64,000 nt of DNA from Streptomyces ferrugineus. GTDB taxonomy: Bacteria; Actinomycetota; Actinomycetes; Streptomycetales; Streptomycetaceae. A program made the position numbers and the translations under genes. Location of the stretch: NCBI RefSeq assembly GCF_015160855.1, contig NZ_CP063373.1, positions 682,001 through 746,000 of the forward strand, read 5' to 3'. The first letter of the stretch is position 1. The number at the start of each line of letters is the position of its first letter. The notes below the pieces were generated by a model, which saw nothing but the letters and a program-made list of their open reading frames with translations, was not told the DNA's origin and did not search any database. This document shows, one piece after another, positions 9,902-16,291 of the stretch.

Positions 9902-10249
9902 ATGATCGGTCGACAGAAGTTCGCAACCGTCTCGGGGCTCCTCGGAGCTCTCGCCGTGATCTACAGCGGCGCGGCGCCGGCGTACGCCGACGACCCCAAG
10001 GGCAACTGCACGATCACCGCCCAGGGGGACATTGTCTGCATCAAGAAGAGCGAGGTCGTCCACAAGGACAAGCGCAACGGGTACGTCGTCCAGCAGAAGC
10101 AGGACTGCACCACGGTCGAGCGGCCGCGCTTCATCGGCCCCAAGGAGGGCATGGCCGCGAACGGGTCCGTGCAGAGCGGTCCGGTCGTGGAGTGCAACAA
10201 CCGGGCGGAGCTGCCCAAGGGCGTCAAGATCCCCAAGTTCCGTTTCTGA
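9902..10249 (+). CDS. small secreted four-cysteine protein (family B)
   Basis: 115 residues and paralogue of the 8656-9036 protein. The signal peptide starts MIGRQKFATVSGLLGAL and is probably cut near residue 29 (AAPAYA). The mature sequence opens DDPKGNCTITAQGDIVC. Cysteines at 36, 46, 69 and 98 match the paralogue's order. The C-terminal tail is basic (KGVKIPKFRF), unlike the neutral tail of the paralogue. An AAAAGGAA site precedes the ATG. A 22-bp perfect hairpin follows within 15 bases, so the gene is probably transcribed alone. Function unknown. Confidence 0.82.
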   Translation: MIGRQKFATVSGLLGALAVIYSGAAPAYADDPKGNCTITAQGDIVCIKKSEVVHKDKRNGYVVQQKQDCTTVERPRFIGPKEGMAANGSVQSGPVVECNNRAELPKGVKIPKFRF

Positions 10250-10262
10250 TTCTGACGGACCG

Positions 10263-10310
10263 GACGAAGAATGCCGGATCGGGAGTGATCCCGATCCGGC
10301 ATTCTTCGTC
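10263..10310. terminator. 22-bp perfect hairpin terminator
   Basis: Arms 10263-10284 and 10289-10310 are perfectly complementary around a 4-base loop. It lies between converging genes and can serve the plus-strand gene ending at 10249. Confidence 0.88.
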
Positions 10311-10329
10311 TCGCCTCGCCTTGAAAAGA

Positions 10330-10360
10330 CCGGTGCCCCGGCCTGGGGCCGGGGCACCGG
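10330..10360 (-). terminator. hairpin terminator
   Basis: 14-bp perfect stem (10330-10343 with 10347-10360) downstream of the minus-strand gene ending at 10379. The AAAAG just below it reads as a short T-run on the minus strand. Confidence 0.8.
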
Positions 10361-10378
10361 AGAAGGATCCGGCCTACG

Positions 10379-10678
10379 TCACTTGTCGAAGGCGCTGTTG
10401 TTGCAGCCCATGCTCGAGCCCATCGAGGTGTCCTGGGCGCCCGGGTTGCCCTCGCCGTTGAGCAGGTTGCCGCCCAGGCCGTTGGCGATGCCGACCTGGC
10501 CGAGGACGTTGACGTTGGCGTCGTGCGACCGGCAGTTCGTGCTCTGCATGATGTTGAGGCTGTTGCCCTTGCGGCTCTTGTGGCCCCAGTCGCCGTCGGC
10601 GTGCGCCACGCCGGAACTCAGGAGTCCGACGCTCCCGAGGGCGGCGACCAGGACGGCGGCCTTGCGGAGCTTGTGCAT
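10379..10678 (-). CDS. small secreted two-cysteine protein (family D, SHD/NGEG)
   Basis: 99 residues. The signal peptide begins MHKLRKAAVL and ends near AHA (residue 27). The mature part has a charged stretch, then the family core: CRSHDANVNVLGQVG, LLNGEGNPGAQ and GSSMGCNNSAF. Cysteines are at 49 and 92, 43 apart, as in the two paralogues at 10931 and 13131. The start is set by GGAG six bases upstream; another ATG two codons earlier is possible. The upstream region is duplicated at the next gene (see the palindrome at 10704). It is not a chaplin or a rodlin by sequence. Function unknown. Confidence 0.82.
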   Translation of the reverse strand: MHKLRKAAVLVAALGSVGLLSSGVAHADGDWGHKSRKGNSLNIMQSTNCRSHDANVNVLGQVGIANGLGGNLLNGEGNPGAQDTSMGSSMGCNNSAFDK

Positions 10679-10703
10679 GTTCATCTCCGGTGGAGTGGAG
10701 TGG

Positions 10704-10724
10704 GTCGATCTCCGGGAGATCGAC
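10704..10724. promoter_or_regulatory. 21-bp palindrome in leader of family D gene
   Basis: Two 10-bp arms (GTCGATCTCC and its complement) around one base, 26-46 bases upstream of the start at 10678. A shorter version (CGATCT arms at 11252-11257 and 11263-11268) stands at the same place before the paralogue at 10931-11224. The flanking sequence (TTCGTACAATTAC or TTCGTACAGTTAC, then TAATAGGAA) is also shared. It may be an operator or an mRNA leader hairpin. Confidence 0.55.
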
Positions 10725-10856
10725 TTCGTACAATTACGGAGGCTAATAGGAAGTATTTCAGCGCAATCGGCGGCACGCCGAATTCGGAAAAGTCTCACCG
10801 CCTTGGCCGATGGCCATGAAATTGCCCGCTGTTGTACACGAATCCGGCACAAAAGA

Positions 10857-10891
10857 GTCCCGGTACCGGGCCAGGGGCTCGGTACCGGGAC
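10857..10891 (-). terminator. hairpin terminator
   Basis: 12-bp perfect stem (10857-10868 with 10880-10891), with AAAAGA just below it giving TCTTTT on the minus strand; it ends the gene at 10931-11224. Confidence 0.82.
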
Positions 10892-10930
10892 CTGTTTCCC
10901 GCTTGGGTCGGCTGTGCGACCGTCAGTGCC

Positions 10931-11224
10931 TTAGAAGGCGCTGTTGTTGCAGCCCATCGACGAGCCGATGTGGGTGTCCTGCGCGCCCGGGTCGCCCTCG
11001 CCGTTGAGCGCGCTGCCCAGCAGGCCGTTGAGGACCCCGACCTGGCCGAGGACGTCGACGTTCAGGTCGTGCGACTTGCAGTTGGAGCTCTGCAGGACGC
11101 TGAACTTGTCCCCGCCCTTCTTGCCGCCGTGACCGTGGCCGTCGGCGCTGGCGGTGCCGGCGCCCAGCAGTCCGACAGCGCCGATGGCGGCGACAACGAC
11201 GGCAGCCTTGCGAAGCTTGTGCAT
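10931..11224 (-). CDS. small secreted two-cysteine protein (family D, SHD/NGEG)
   Basis: 97 residues, clear paralogue of 10379-10678. The signal peptide begins MHKLRKAAVV and ends near ASA (residue 27). A His/Gly/Lys linker follows, then the core CKSHDLNVDVLGQVG, ALNGEGDPGAQ and GSSMGCNNSAF. Cysteines at 49 and 92 are again 43 apart. The intergenic DNA upstream is shared with the paralogue over promoter-like sequence, a partly palindromic leader and the ribosome site, which suggests duplication of the whole transcription unit. A terminator with a minus-strand T-run follows. Function unknown. Confidence 0.82.
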   Translation of the reverse strand: MHKLRKAAVVVAAIGAVGLLGAGTASADGHGHGGKKGGDKFSVLQSSNCKSHDLNVDVLGQVGVLNGLLGSALNGEGDPGAQDTHIGSSMGCNNSAF

Positions 11225-11383
11225 GTCATCTCCGGTGGAGTGAGGTGGGTGCGATCTGTGGGAGATCGACTTCGTACAGTTACCGGAGATTAATAGGAAA
11301 TATCTGGACATGTATGAACGACGCGCCGGGGTTTGTGATCTCGCGCCGGGATACACCCGGAAGTCGCATGCACACATGGAAAA

Positions 11384-11429
11384 ACGCTGGTCACAGTCCT
11401 CGATGAGGGATGAGGACCGTGACCAGCGT
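11384..11429 (-). terminator. hairpin terminator
   Basis: About 17-18-bp stem with one mismatch (left arm from 11384, right arm 11412-11429). AAAA at its lower edge gives a T-run on the minus strand; it ends the gene at 11454-11933. Confidence 0.82.
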
Positions 11430-11453
11430 GGTCGCCGCAGCCGCGCCGGACGA

Positions 11454-11933
11454 TCAGTGCGTGTAGCGCGCGTGGGAGAGGGAGTTCGCCTGGCTGTTGG
11501 CCTGGTCGCAGTCGACGCCCTCGGTCTCGGCGGCGGCCAGTACGGCGACCGGGACGGCCGCGTTGAGCAGGGACTGCGGGCTGCACTCCTGGTACGGGCG
11601 GAACAGGTTGGCCTGCTCGATCGGCCCGGCCGGCGCCACGGACGGCTGCGAGTTGACCTCGGGGCTGATCTTCGGGCTCAGCTGGGGGTTGACCTGCGGA
11701 GAGACATCGGCGCCCTGCTGGGGTGCCGCCTGCCGCCGGCCGTGCGGCGCGTTGGAGGACTGCGCACTCGCCTGGCCGTGGCTCCACGAGGTGGCCTGCA
11801 TGTCCTGCTGTGGAGCGGGCGGCGGGACGGAGCCGTATCCGATGGGCGCGTCGGCGACGCTGGGGCCGACGCCGATCGCGGACAGACCACTGGCTGCTGC
11901 TACGACGAGCGCGACGTGATGAAGCTTGCGCAT
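11454..11933 (-). CDS. secreted protein: repeat-rich linker plus family A C-terminal domain
   Basis: 159 residues. The signal peptide begins MRKLHHVALV and is probably cut near residue 28 (GPSVADA). The middle is rich in Gln, Pro and Ser: SSNAPHGRRQAAPQQ, then tetrapeptide-like units SPQVNPQLSPKISPEVN. The C-terminal 50 residues are the family A domain, FRPYQECSPQ, with cysteines at 117 and 142, 25 apart as in the protein at 8183-8419. It thus joins two modules seen separately in neighbours: the repeat type of 12277-13056 and the Cys domain of 8183-8419. Start context is nearly identical to those two genes. Function unknown. Confidence 0.82.
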   Translation of the reverse strand: MRKLHHVALVVAAASGLSAIGVGPSVADAPIGYGSVPPPAPQQDMQATSWSHGQASAQSSNAPHGRRQAAPQQGADVSPQVNPQLSPKISPEVNSQPSVAPAGPIEQANLFRPYQECSPQSLLNAAVPVAVLAAAETEGVDCDQANSQANSLSHARYTH

Positions 11934-12276
11934 GGAACCTCGGCCCTTCATTGACCTGTGCATGGAACGTATGGAAATGCGGCTGCGATGGAATCTCCCT
12001 GTGCGGAACGAGGAAGTCGCGATTCCGGTCACGTGAGTCCGGGCCGGGTCACCCAATTGCCCGAGAGTGTGTAAATCCGATCGATGGCAATGGAGTGACG
12101 GAATTCCGGATCCCGTGACTTGGTCCGGGAAATGTCGTTCCCAGCAAAGAGAGGGCAGCGGCAGCTCAGGCATTACCCCTGTAAGGGAGCAGTACGAATA
12201 TCAGACTGAGCACACGCAAGACTGCACTGAAATACAACGGATTTCCCTGCACAGGTAATGAAGGGCCGAGGGTTCC
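11934..12276. promoter_or_regulatory. divergent intergenic region between two repeat-bearing secreted protein genes
   Basis: 343 bases without a credible gene. Both ends carry nearly the same 28-base translation leader: GCACAGGT, then AATGAAGGGCCGAGG and TTCC directly before each ATG. It presumably holds two promoters; I cannot place the -10 boxes with confidence. The half at about 12060-12260 is less GC-rich than its surroundings. Confidence 0.5.
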
Positions 12277-13056
12277 ATGCGCAAGCTTCACAAGGCCGCG
12301 CTCGTCGTAGCAGCGGCAGGCGGTCTGACCGCCATCGGCGCCGGCGTCAGCGAGGCGGCCGACTACTACCCCGCCGGATACGCCGGTGCCGCTCCCGAGT
12401 ACCCGGCACCTCAGTACGCTCCGGCGCCACAGTACGGTCCGGCTCCCCACTACGGTCCGGCTCCCCAGTACGGCCCGCCACCGCAGTACGGCCCGGCTCC
12501 TGCTCCCCAGTACGGTCCGGCGCCCGCTCCCCACTACGCTCCGGCGCCCGCGCCCCATTACGCGCCGCCCCAGCACAGTGCTCCCCAGGTCACGGCGTCG
12601 GCTCGCTCGGCGGGGGCCGCACAGGCCAGCCGTCCGTACTACCGGCCGCAGCCCCAGCCCCAGCCGGCCCCGCACTACGCGCCTCCGCCGCCCGCCCCGC
12701 GCGAGCAGACCGGTTACGCCACCGCGTCGGCCTCGTCGGGCGGTTCCGCCCAGGCCTCCAACGCGCCGCACTCGGCCCCGCAGCCGTCGGCCCCCCAGGT
12801 CGTGCCGCAGGTGACCCCGCAGACGGCCCCGCAGGTCATGCCGCAGGTCGCTCCGCAGGTCTCCGCGCCGCAGGTGTTCAACCCGGAGCCGCCGCCGCGG
12901 GTCGCGCCGCAGGTGAACCCGCAGGTCAACCCTGAGGTGAACCCGCTGATCAACCCGCTGGTCTCGCCGGCCAGCGCACCGCAGGTGCCCGGGCTCGGCC
13001 TCGGACAGGTCGCGGCGCCGCCCGTGGGCCAGCTGGGTCTGCCCCGGCTCGGCTGA
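12277..13056 (+). CDS. secreted Pro/Tyr/Gln-rich repeat protein
   Basis: 259 residues. The signal peptide begins MRKLHKAALVV and ends near residue 27 (VSEA). Then comes about 70 residues of PQYGPAP/PHYAPAP repeats, a middle with SSGGSAQASNAPHSAPQ, and about 90 residues of PQV-type units (VPQVTPQ, APQVMPQ, VNPQVNPEVNP, INPLVSP). There is no cysteine. The protein should be extended and disordered, like a wall-spanning or matrix protein. It shares its signal peptide, start context and repeat types with the product of 11454-11933. The family D gene at 13131 follows 75 bases later on the same strand, with no clear terminator between them. Confidence 0.82.
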   Translation: MRKLHKAALVVAAAGGLTAIGAGVSEAADYYPAGYAGAAPEYPAPQYAPAPQYGPAPHYGPAPQYGPPPQYGPAPAPQYGPAPAPHYAPAPAPHYAPPQHSAPQVTASARSAGAAQASRPYYRPQPQPQPAPHYAPPPPAPREQTGYATASASSGGSAQASNAPHSAPQPSAPQVVPQVTPQTAPQVMPQVAPQVSAPQVFNPEPPPRVAPQVNPQVNPEVNPLINPLVSPASAPQVPGLGLGQVAAPPVGQLGLPRLG

Positions 13057-13130
13057 CGGCCGTCACGCAACTGCCCACCGTTTCGACCCCATCCCCCGCA
13101 CAGCACAACCGCTCGACCAACGGAGAAGAA

Positions 13131-13409
13131 ATGCGCAAGCTTCACAAGGCCGCCCTCGTGGGTGCCGTCCTCGGCAGTGTCGGCTCGCTCGGCGCGGGCA
13201 CGGCCTCCGCCCACGGTGAGGCGATGGCCCACGACTTCGACATCACGCAGGGCATCGAGTGTCGCTCGCACGACATGAACATCGACATCCTGGGCAATGT
13301 CGGAGCCCTCAACAGCGTGCTGGCCAACGCCCTCAACGGTGAGGGCTCGCCGGGTGCGCAGCCCAGCCACCTCGGCTCGGACATGGGCTGCAACAGCGCG
13401 GTCAAGTAA
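13131..13409 (+). CDS. small secreted two-cysteine protein (family D, SHD/NGEG)
   Basis: 92 residues; third member of the family D set. The signal peptide begins MRKLHKAALVG, a hybrid with the family A start, and ends near ASA (residue 27). The core reads CRSHDMNIDILGNVG, ALNGEGSPGAQ and GSDMGCNSAVK, with cysteines at 44 and 87, 43 apart as in its paralogues. The ATG follows a GGAGAAG site. It is probably co-transcribed with 12277-13056, and a GC-rich hairpin ends the unit before the acyltransferase operon. Function unknown. Confidence 0.82.
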   Translation: MRKLHKAALVGAVLGSVGSLGAGTASAHGEAMAHDFDITQGIECRSHDMNIDILGNVGALNSVLANALNGEGSPGAQPSHLGSDMGCNSAVK

Positions 13410-13428
13410 GCGCACGAAGTGTCCGGTG

Positions 13429-13459
13429 CAACGCCCGCTCCGTCACGGGGCGGGCGTTG
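13429..13459 (+). terminator. hairpin terminator
   Basis: GC-rich inverted repeat (about 13429-13443 with 13445-13459, one mismatch; effective stem about 9-10 bp) between the secreted-protein genes and the acyltransferase operon. It suggests separate transcription. Confidence 0.6.
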
Positions 13460-13490
13460 AACTGCTCGCCCCGAAGATCCGGAGGGACCG

Positions 13491-14738
13491 GTGAGACTGT
13501 CCTGTGCCGACGAAATGCTGCTGCTCAACGGGTGTCCGGGAGTCATCGGCCTGGCGGCGGTCCTCTCCGGCGAGCGGCCCGATGTGGATCAGGTGCGGGC
13601 GCGAGTCGTGGAGCGGTGGGCGGGTCTGGAGCGGATGAGCTGTGTGCTCGACGGGCCGGACGGGCGGCGTGGGTGTGCGCGGTGGGTCGTACCGGGGCCG
13701 TTCGATCCGACCGCGCATGTCGCCGTGGCGGCGGACAAGTTGGACGACCTGTGGGCGCGGAGCGTGGACCGGCCGCTGGCCGGCGGGATGCCGCCGTGGC
13801 GGCTGTACGTCGTCCCGGACGCGGCGCACGGCGGTGACTTCGCGCTGGCGCTGGTGGCCCAGCACGCGCTGCTGGACGGGCGGTCGCTGGCGACGCTGAT
13901 GCGCTCGCTGATGGACGACCCCGGACCGGCCGGGGAGCCGGGCCGGTCGGTGCCGCTGCCGCGCAGCGGGCTGCGCGCGGCCGGCCGGGAGCTCAGGGCC
14001 ATGTCGGCTCCGGGGCAGGCCCTTCCGACGCGGACGCCGGGGCGGACGTACCCCTCGGTCGCGGTGGTCGAACTGCCCGCGCACACCGTCCGGGCCGCGC
14101 GCCGGCAGCCCGCCGACGGTCGCGGCGCGACGCTGAACGAACTGCTGGTGGGCGCGGTGGCCGGGGCACTGCGGGCCGAGTACGGGCCGGTGCGGCGGTG
14201 GCGGGAGCGGGACGTGCCCGCGTACACGGCCGTACCGTGCGACCTGCGCGGCCGGGGGAATCCGGGCGAACTCGGGAACACGCTCACCGTCGTCCGGGTC
14301 CCGCTGCCCGTCGACATCGACGATCCCGCGGCGCGGCTGCGGGCGTGTCAGACCGCGCTGGCCGGCGTCCCCGAGCGGGCCGCCGTACACGCCACCGTGC
14401 TGTTCCCCGCGGCGGAAGCGGCACGGCGCACCGGACCCTGGGTGACCCGGCTGCTGACCAGCCGCGGCCGGCACTCCTGTTTCGCGGCGACCGCGACCAC
14501 GGCCATGAAGTGGCCCGGCGCGGCCGGCACCTTCCAGGGCCGTCGGCTGGTGCGCACGGTCGGGCTGCCGCCGCTGCAGCACCCGGGCACCGTCAGCTTC
14601 GCCCTGGCCCAGACAGGGGACGCGTTCACGCTCACCGCGGTGGGCAACGTCGGCCCGGACGACGCGGACCGGCTCGCCGGCGCGGTCGTCACGGAGTTCG
14701 AGACATGGGCTCGAACGGCGACGCCGTCAGCGCTCTGA
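13491..14738 (+). CDS. WS/DGAT-like acyltransferase, first copy
   Basis: 415 residues resembling the wax ester synthase/diacylglycerol acyltransferase group of the CoA-dependent acyltransferase superfamily. The PPWRLYVV segment, the active-site motif at 124-130 and the RGATLNELLVGAVAGALR and LRGRGNPGELGNTLTVVRVPLP blocks match that family's order. The usual HHxxxDG is QHALLDG here: the first His is Gln, while the catalytic second His (H125) and Asp (D129) remain. Start is GTG with GGAGGG four bases away. It leads a four-gene operon with an ACP, a ketosynthase and a second copy at 16292. The acyl donor is probably the ACP; the acceptor is unknown. An NRPS-like condensation role is the alternative. 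Confidence 0.75.
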   Translation: MRLSCADEMLLLNGCPGVIGLAAVLSGERPDVDQVRARVVERWAGLERMSCVLDGPDGRRGCARWVVPGPFDPTAHVAVAADKLDDLWARSVDRPLAGGMPPWRLYVVPDAAHGGDFALALVAQHALLDGRSLATLMRSLMDDPGPAGEPGRSVPLPRSGLRAAGRELRAMSAPGQALPTRTPGRTYPSVAVVELPAHTVRAARRQPADGRGATLNELLVGAVAGALRAEYGPVRRWRERDVPAYTAVPCDLRGRGNPGELGNTLTVVRVPLPVDIDDPAARLRACQTALAGVPERAAVHATVLFPAAEAARRTGPWVTRLLTSRGRHSCFAATATTAMKWPGAAGTFQGRRLVRTVGLPPLQHPGTVSFALAQTGDAFTLTAVGNVGPDDADRLAGAVVTEFETWARTATPSAL

Positions 14739-14764
14739 CGGCACCAGGAGATGGAGGCAGTTGC

Positions 14765-15055
14765 ATGGAAGCCGAACGCCGTGACACAGGTGACGTATGG
14801 GAAGCGCTGCGCCCGCTGTGCGCGCGGGTGATGTCGGTGCCGCAGGAGGCGGTCGTGCCGCAGGCCCGGCTGGTCGCCGACCTGGGCGCCGACAGTCTGG
14901 ACATCACCGAACTGGAGGCGGCCTCCGAGGAGTTGTTCGGGGTGTCCCTGCGCGGGCGGGACAAGACCGGGGTGTCCACCGTGGGTGATGTCGCCGACCT
15001 CATCGTGCGGCTGCGCGCCGGCGCCCCCGACGCCCACAGCACCCTCGCCCGATGA
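14765..15055 (+). CDS. acyl carrier protein
   Basis: 96 residues. Phosphopantetheine carrier with the attachment serine S44 in the LGADSLDITEL motif, followed by the usual helix ASEELFGVSL. The GGAGG site is eight bases before the ATG. The stop codon overlaps the start of the ketosynthase gene by four bases (ATGA), so the two are coupled. It is not the housekeeping fatty acid ACP, which sits with fabD, fabH and fabF in Streptomyces; this copy is dedicated to the small operon. The loop before the serine reads VPQARLVAD. Confidence 0.9.
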   Translation: MEAERRDTGDVWEALRPLCARVMSVPQEAVVPQARLVADLGADSLDITELEAASEELFGVSLRGRDKTGVSTVGDVADLIVRLRAGAPDAHSTLAR

Positions 15056-16260
15056 CCGGCCGGCACGCCGTCGCCGTCACGGGGCTCGGCGTCCGCTGCG
15101 GGGCCGGGGCGACTCCGGCGGCGCTGTGGGAGAGCCTGGTCGGCTGCCGCTCGGCGGCCTCGCTGCACGCGTTCGACGACGAGGGCACCGTCGTGTACCC
15201 CGCGTGTCCGATCACCGACTTCGACCCCGCCGGGTATCTGACGGCCAAGGAGCTGCGGCGGGCGGACCGTTCGGTGCAGCTGGCCGTGTGCGCGGCCGCG
15301 GACGCCGTGGCGGACGCCGGAGGGCTGCACGTCGCCCCCGGCCGGCGGGCCGTGGTCACCGGCACCGGTTACGGCGGGGTGATCGGCCAGGAGAACGGCA
15401 TCGGACGTCCCGATGTGCTCTACGCGCCCCGGCTGATGCACAACGCCGGGGCGTACTGGATCAGCGCCCGGCACGCGGTCACCGGGCCGAGTCTGACGAT
15501 CTCCACCGCGTGCGCGTCCGGGACGCACGCCGTGGGGGAGGCCATGCAGATGATCCGGGCGGGCGGTGCCGACACGGTGGTGGTCGGCGGGCACGACAGT
15601 CCGTTGACGCCCACCACCGCGCTGGCCTTCGGGCGGGCCGGGGCGATGGTCACCGAGTGCGCGGATCCGGCGTCCGCGTCACGGCCGTTCGACGTCGCCC
15701 GGCGCGGATTCGTCCTCGCCGAAGGGGCCGCCTTCCTGGTGCTGGAGCGGCTGGACCTCGCCCGCGCGCGCGGCGCCCGTGTCCACGCCACGCTCACCGG
15801 CTACGGGCGCACCTCCGACGCCCACCACCTCACCGCACCGCATCCCGACGGGGCGGGGGCCCGGGCGTGCATGGAGCTGGCGCTCGCCGACGCCGGGACG
15901 ACGGCCGACGCCGTCACCCACGTCAACGCGCACGGCACCGGCACCGAGCTGAACGACCTCGCCGAAGCGCACGCCATCAGTGCCCTGTTCGGACCGCGGG
16001 CGGTGCCCGTGACCGCCCCCAAGGCGGTGACCGGGCACGGGCTGGGGCTGGCGGGAGCGCTGGAGGCCGTGATCACGGTCCTGTCGGTGCGCGAGGGGCT
16101 CGCGCCGCCGACCGCGCATCTGACGCGGCTGGACCCCCGGTGCGAACTGGACATGGTCACCGGCGAGCCGCGCAAGATCCCGGACGGGCCGGTGATCAGC
16201 AACAGCTTCGCCTTCGGAGGCCACAACGCCTGTGTCGTCTTCGACTCGCCGCACGTCTGA
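15052..16260 (+). CDS. beta-ketoacyl-ACP synthase (FabF/KAS II-like)
   Basis: 402 residues. It condenses an acyl chain with malonyl-ACP. The catalytic triad is complete: C154 (STACASGTHA), H294 (NAHGTGTELND) and H329 (VTGHGLGLAG), with K324. Length and motif order fit a discrete FabF-type enzyme rather than a modular polyketide synthase or a KASIII. It starts four bases inside the ACP gene. No ketoreductase, dehydratase or chain-length factor is nearby, so any reduction would be borrowed from primary fatty acid synthesis. The product may be a short or modified acyl chain passed to the two flanking acyltransferases. Confidence 0.88.
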   Translation: MTGRHAVAVTGLGVRCGAGATPAALWESLVGCRSAASLHAFDDEGTVVYPACPITDFDPAGYLTAKELRRADRSVQLAVCAAADAVADAGGLHVAPGRRAVVTGTGYGGVIGQENGIGRPDVLYAPRLMHNAGAYWISARHAVTGPSLTISTACASGTHAVGEAMQMIRAGGADTVVVGGHDSPLTPTTALAFGRAGAMVTECADPASASRPFDVARRGFVLAEGAAFLVLERLDLARARGARVHATLTGYGRTSDAHHLTAPHPDGAGARACMELALADAGTTADAVTHVNAHGTGTELNDLAEAHAISALFGPRAVPVTAPKAVTGHGLGLAGALEAVITVLSVREGLAPPTAHLTRLDPRCELDMVTGEPRKIPDGPVISNSFAFGGHNACVVFDSPHV

Positions 16261-16291
16261 GCGGCGATCTGGGAACGGGAGGCTGTGGAGG

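Noticed and set aside
12361..13010. Periodic DNA repeats considered as a CRISPR array.
   Set aside because: The periodicity is codon-based, the frame is open throughout, and repeat units are degenerate and not separated by unique spacers.
10379..13409. Family D proteins considered as chaplins or rodlins because they are small, exported and two-cysteine.
   Set aside because: They lack the chaplin repeat (GNVVQVP...CGNSVNV-like) and the rodlin core; only the small size and signal peptide agree.
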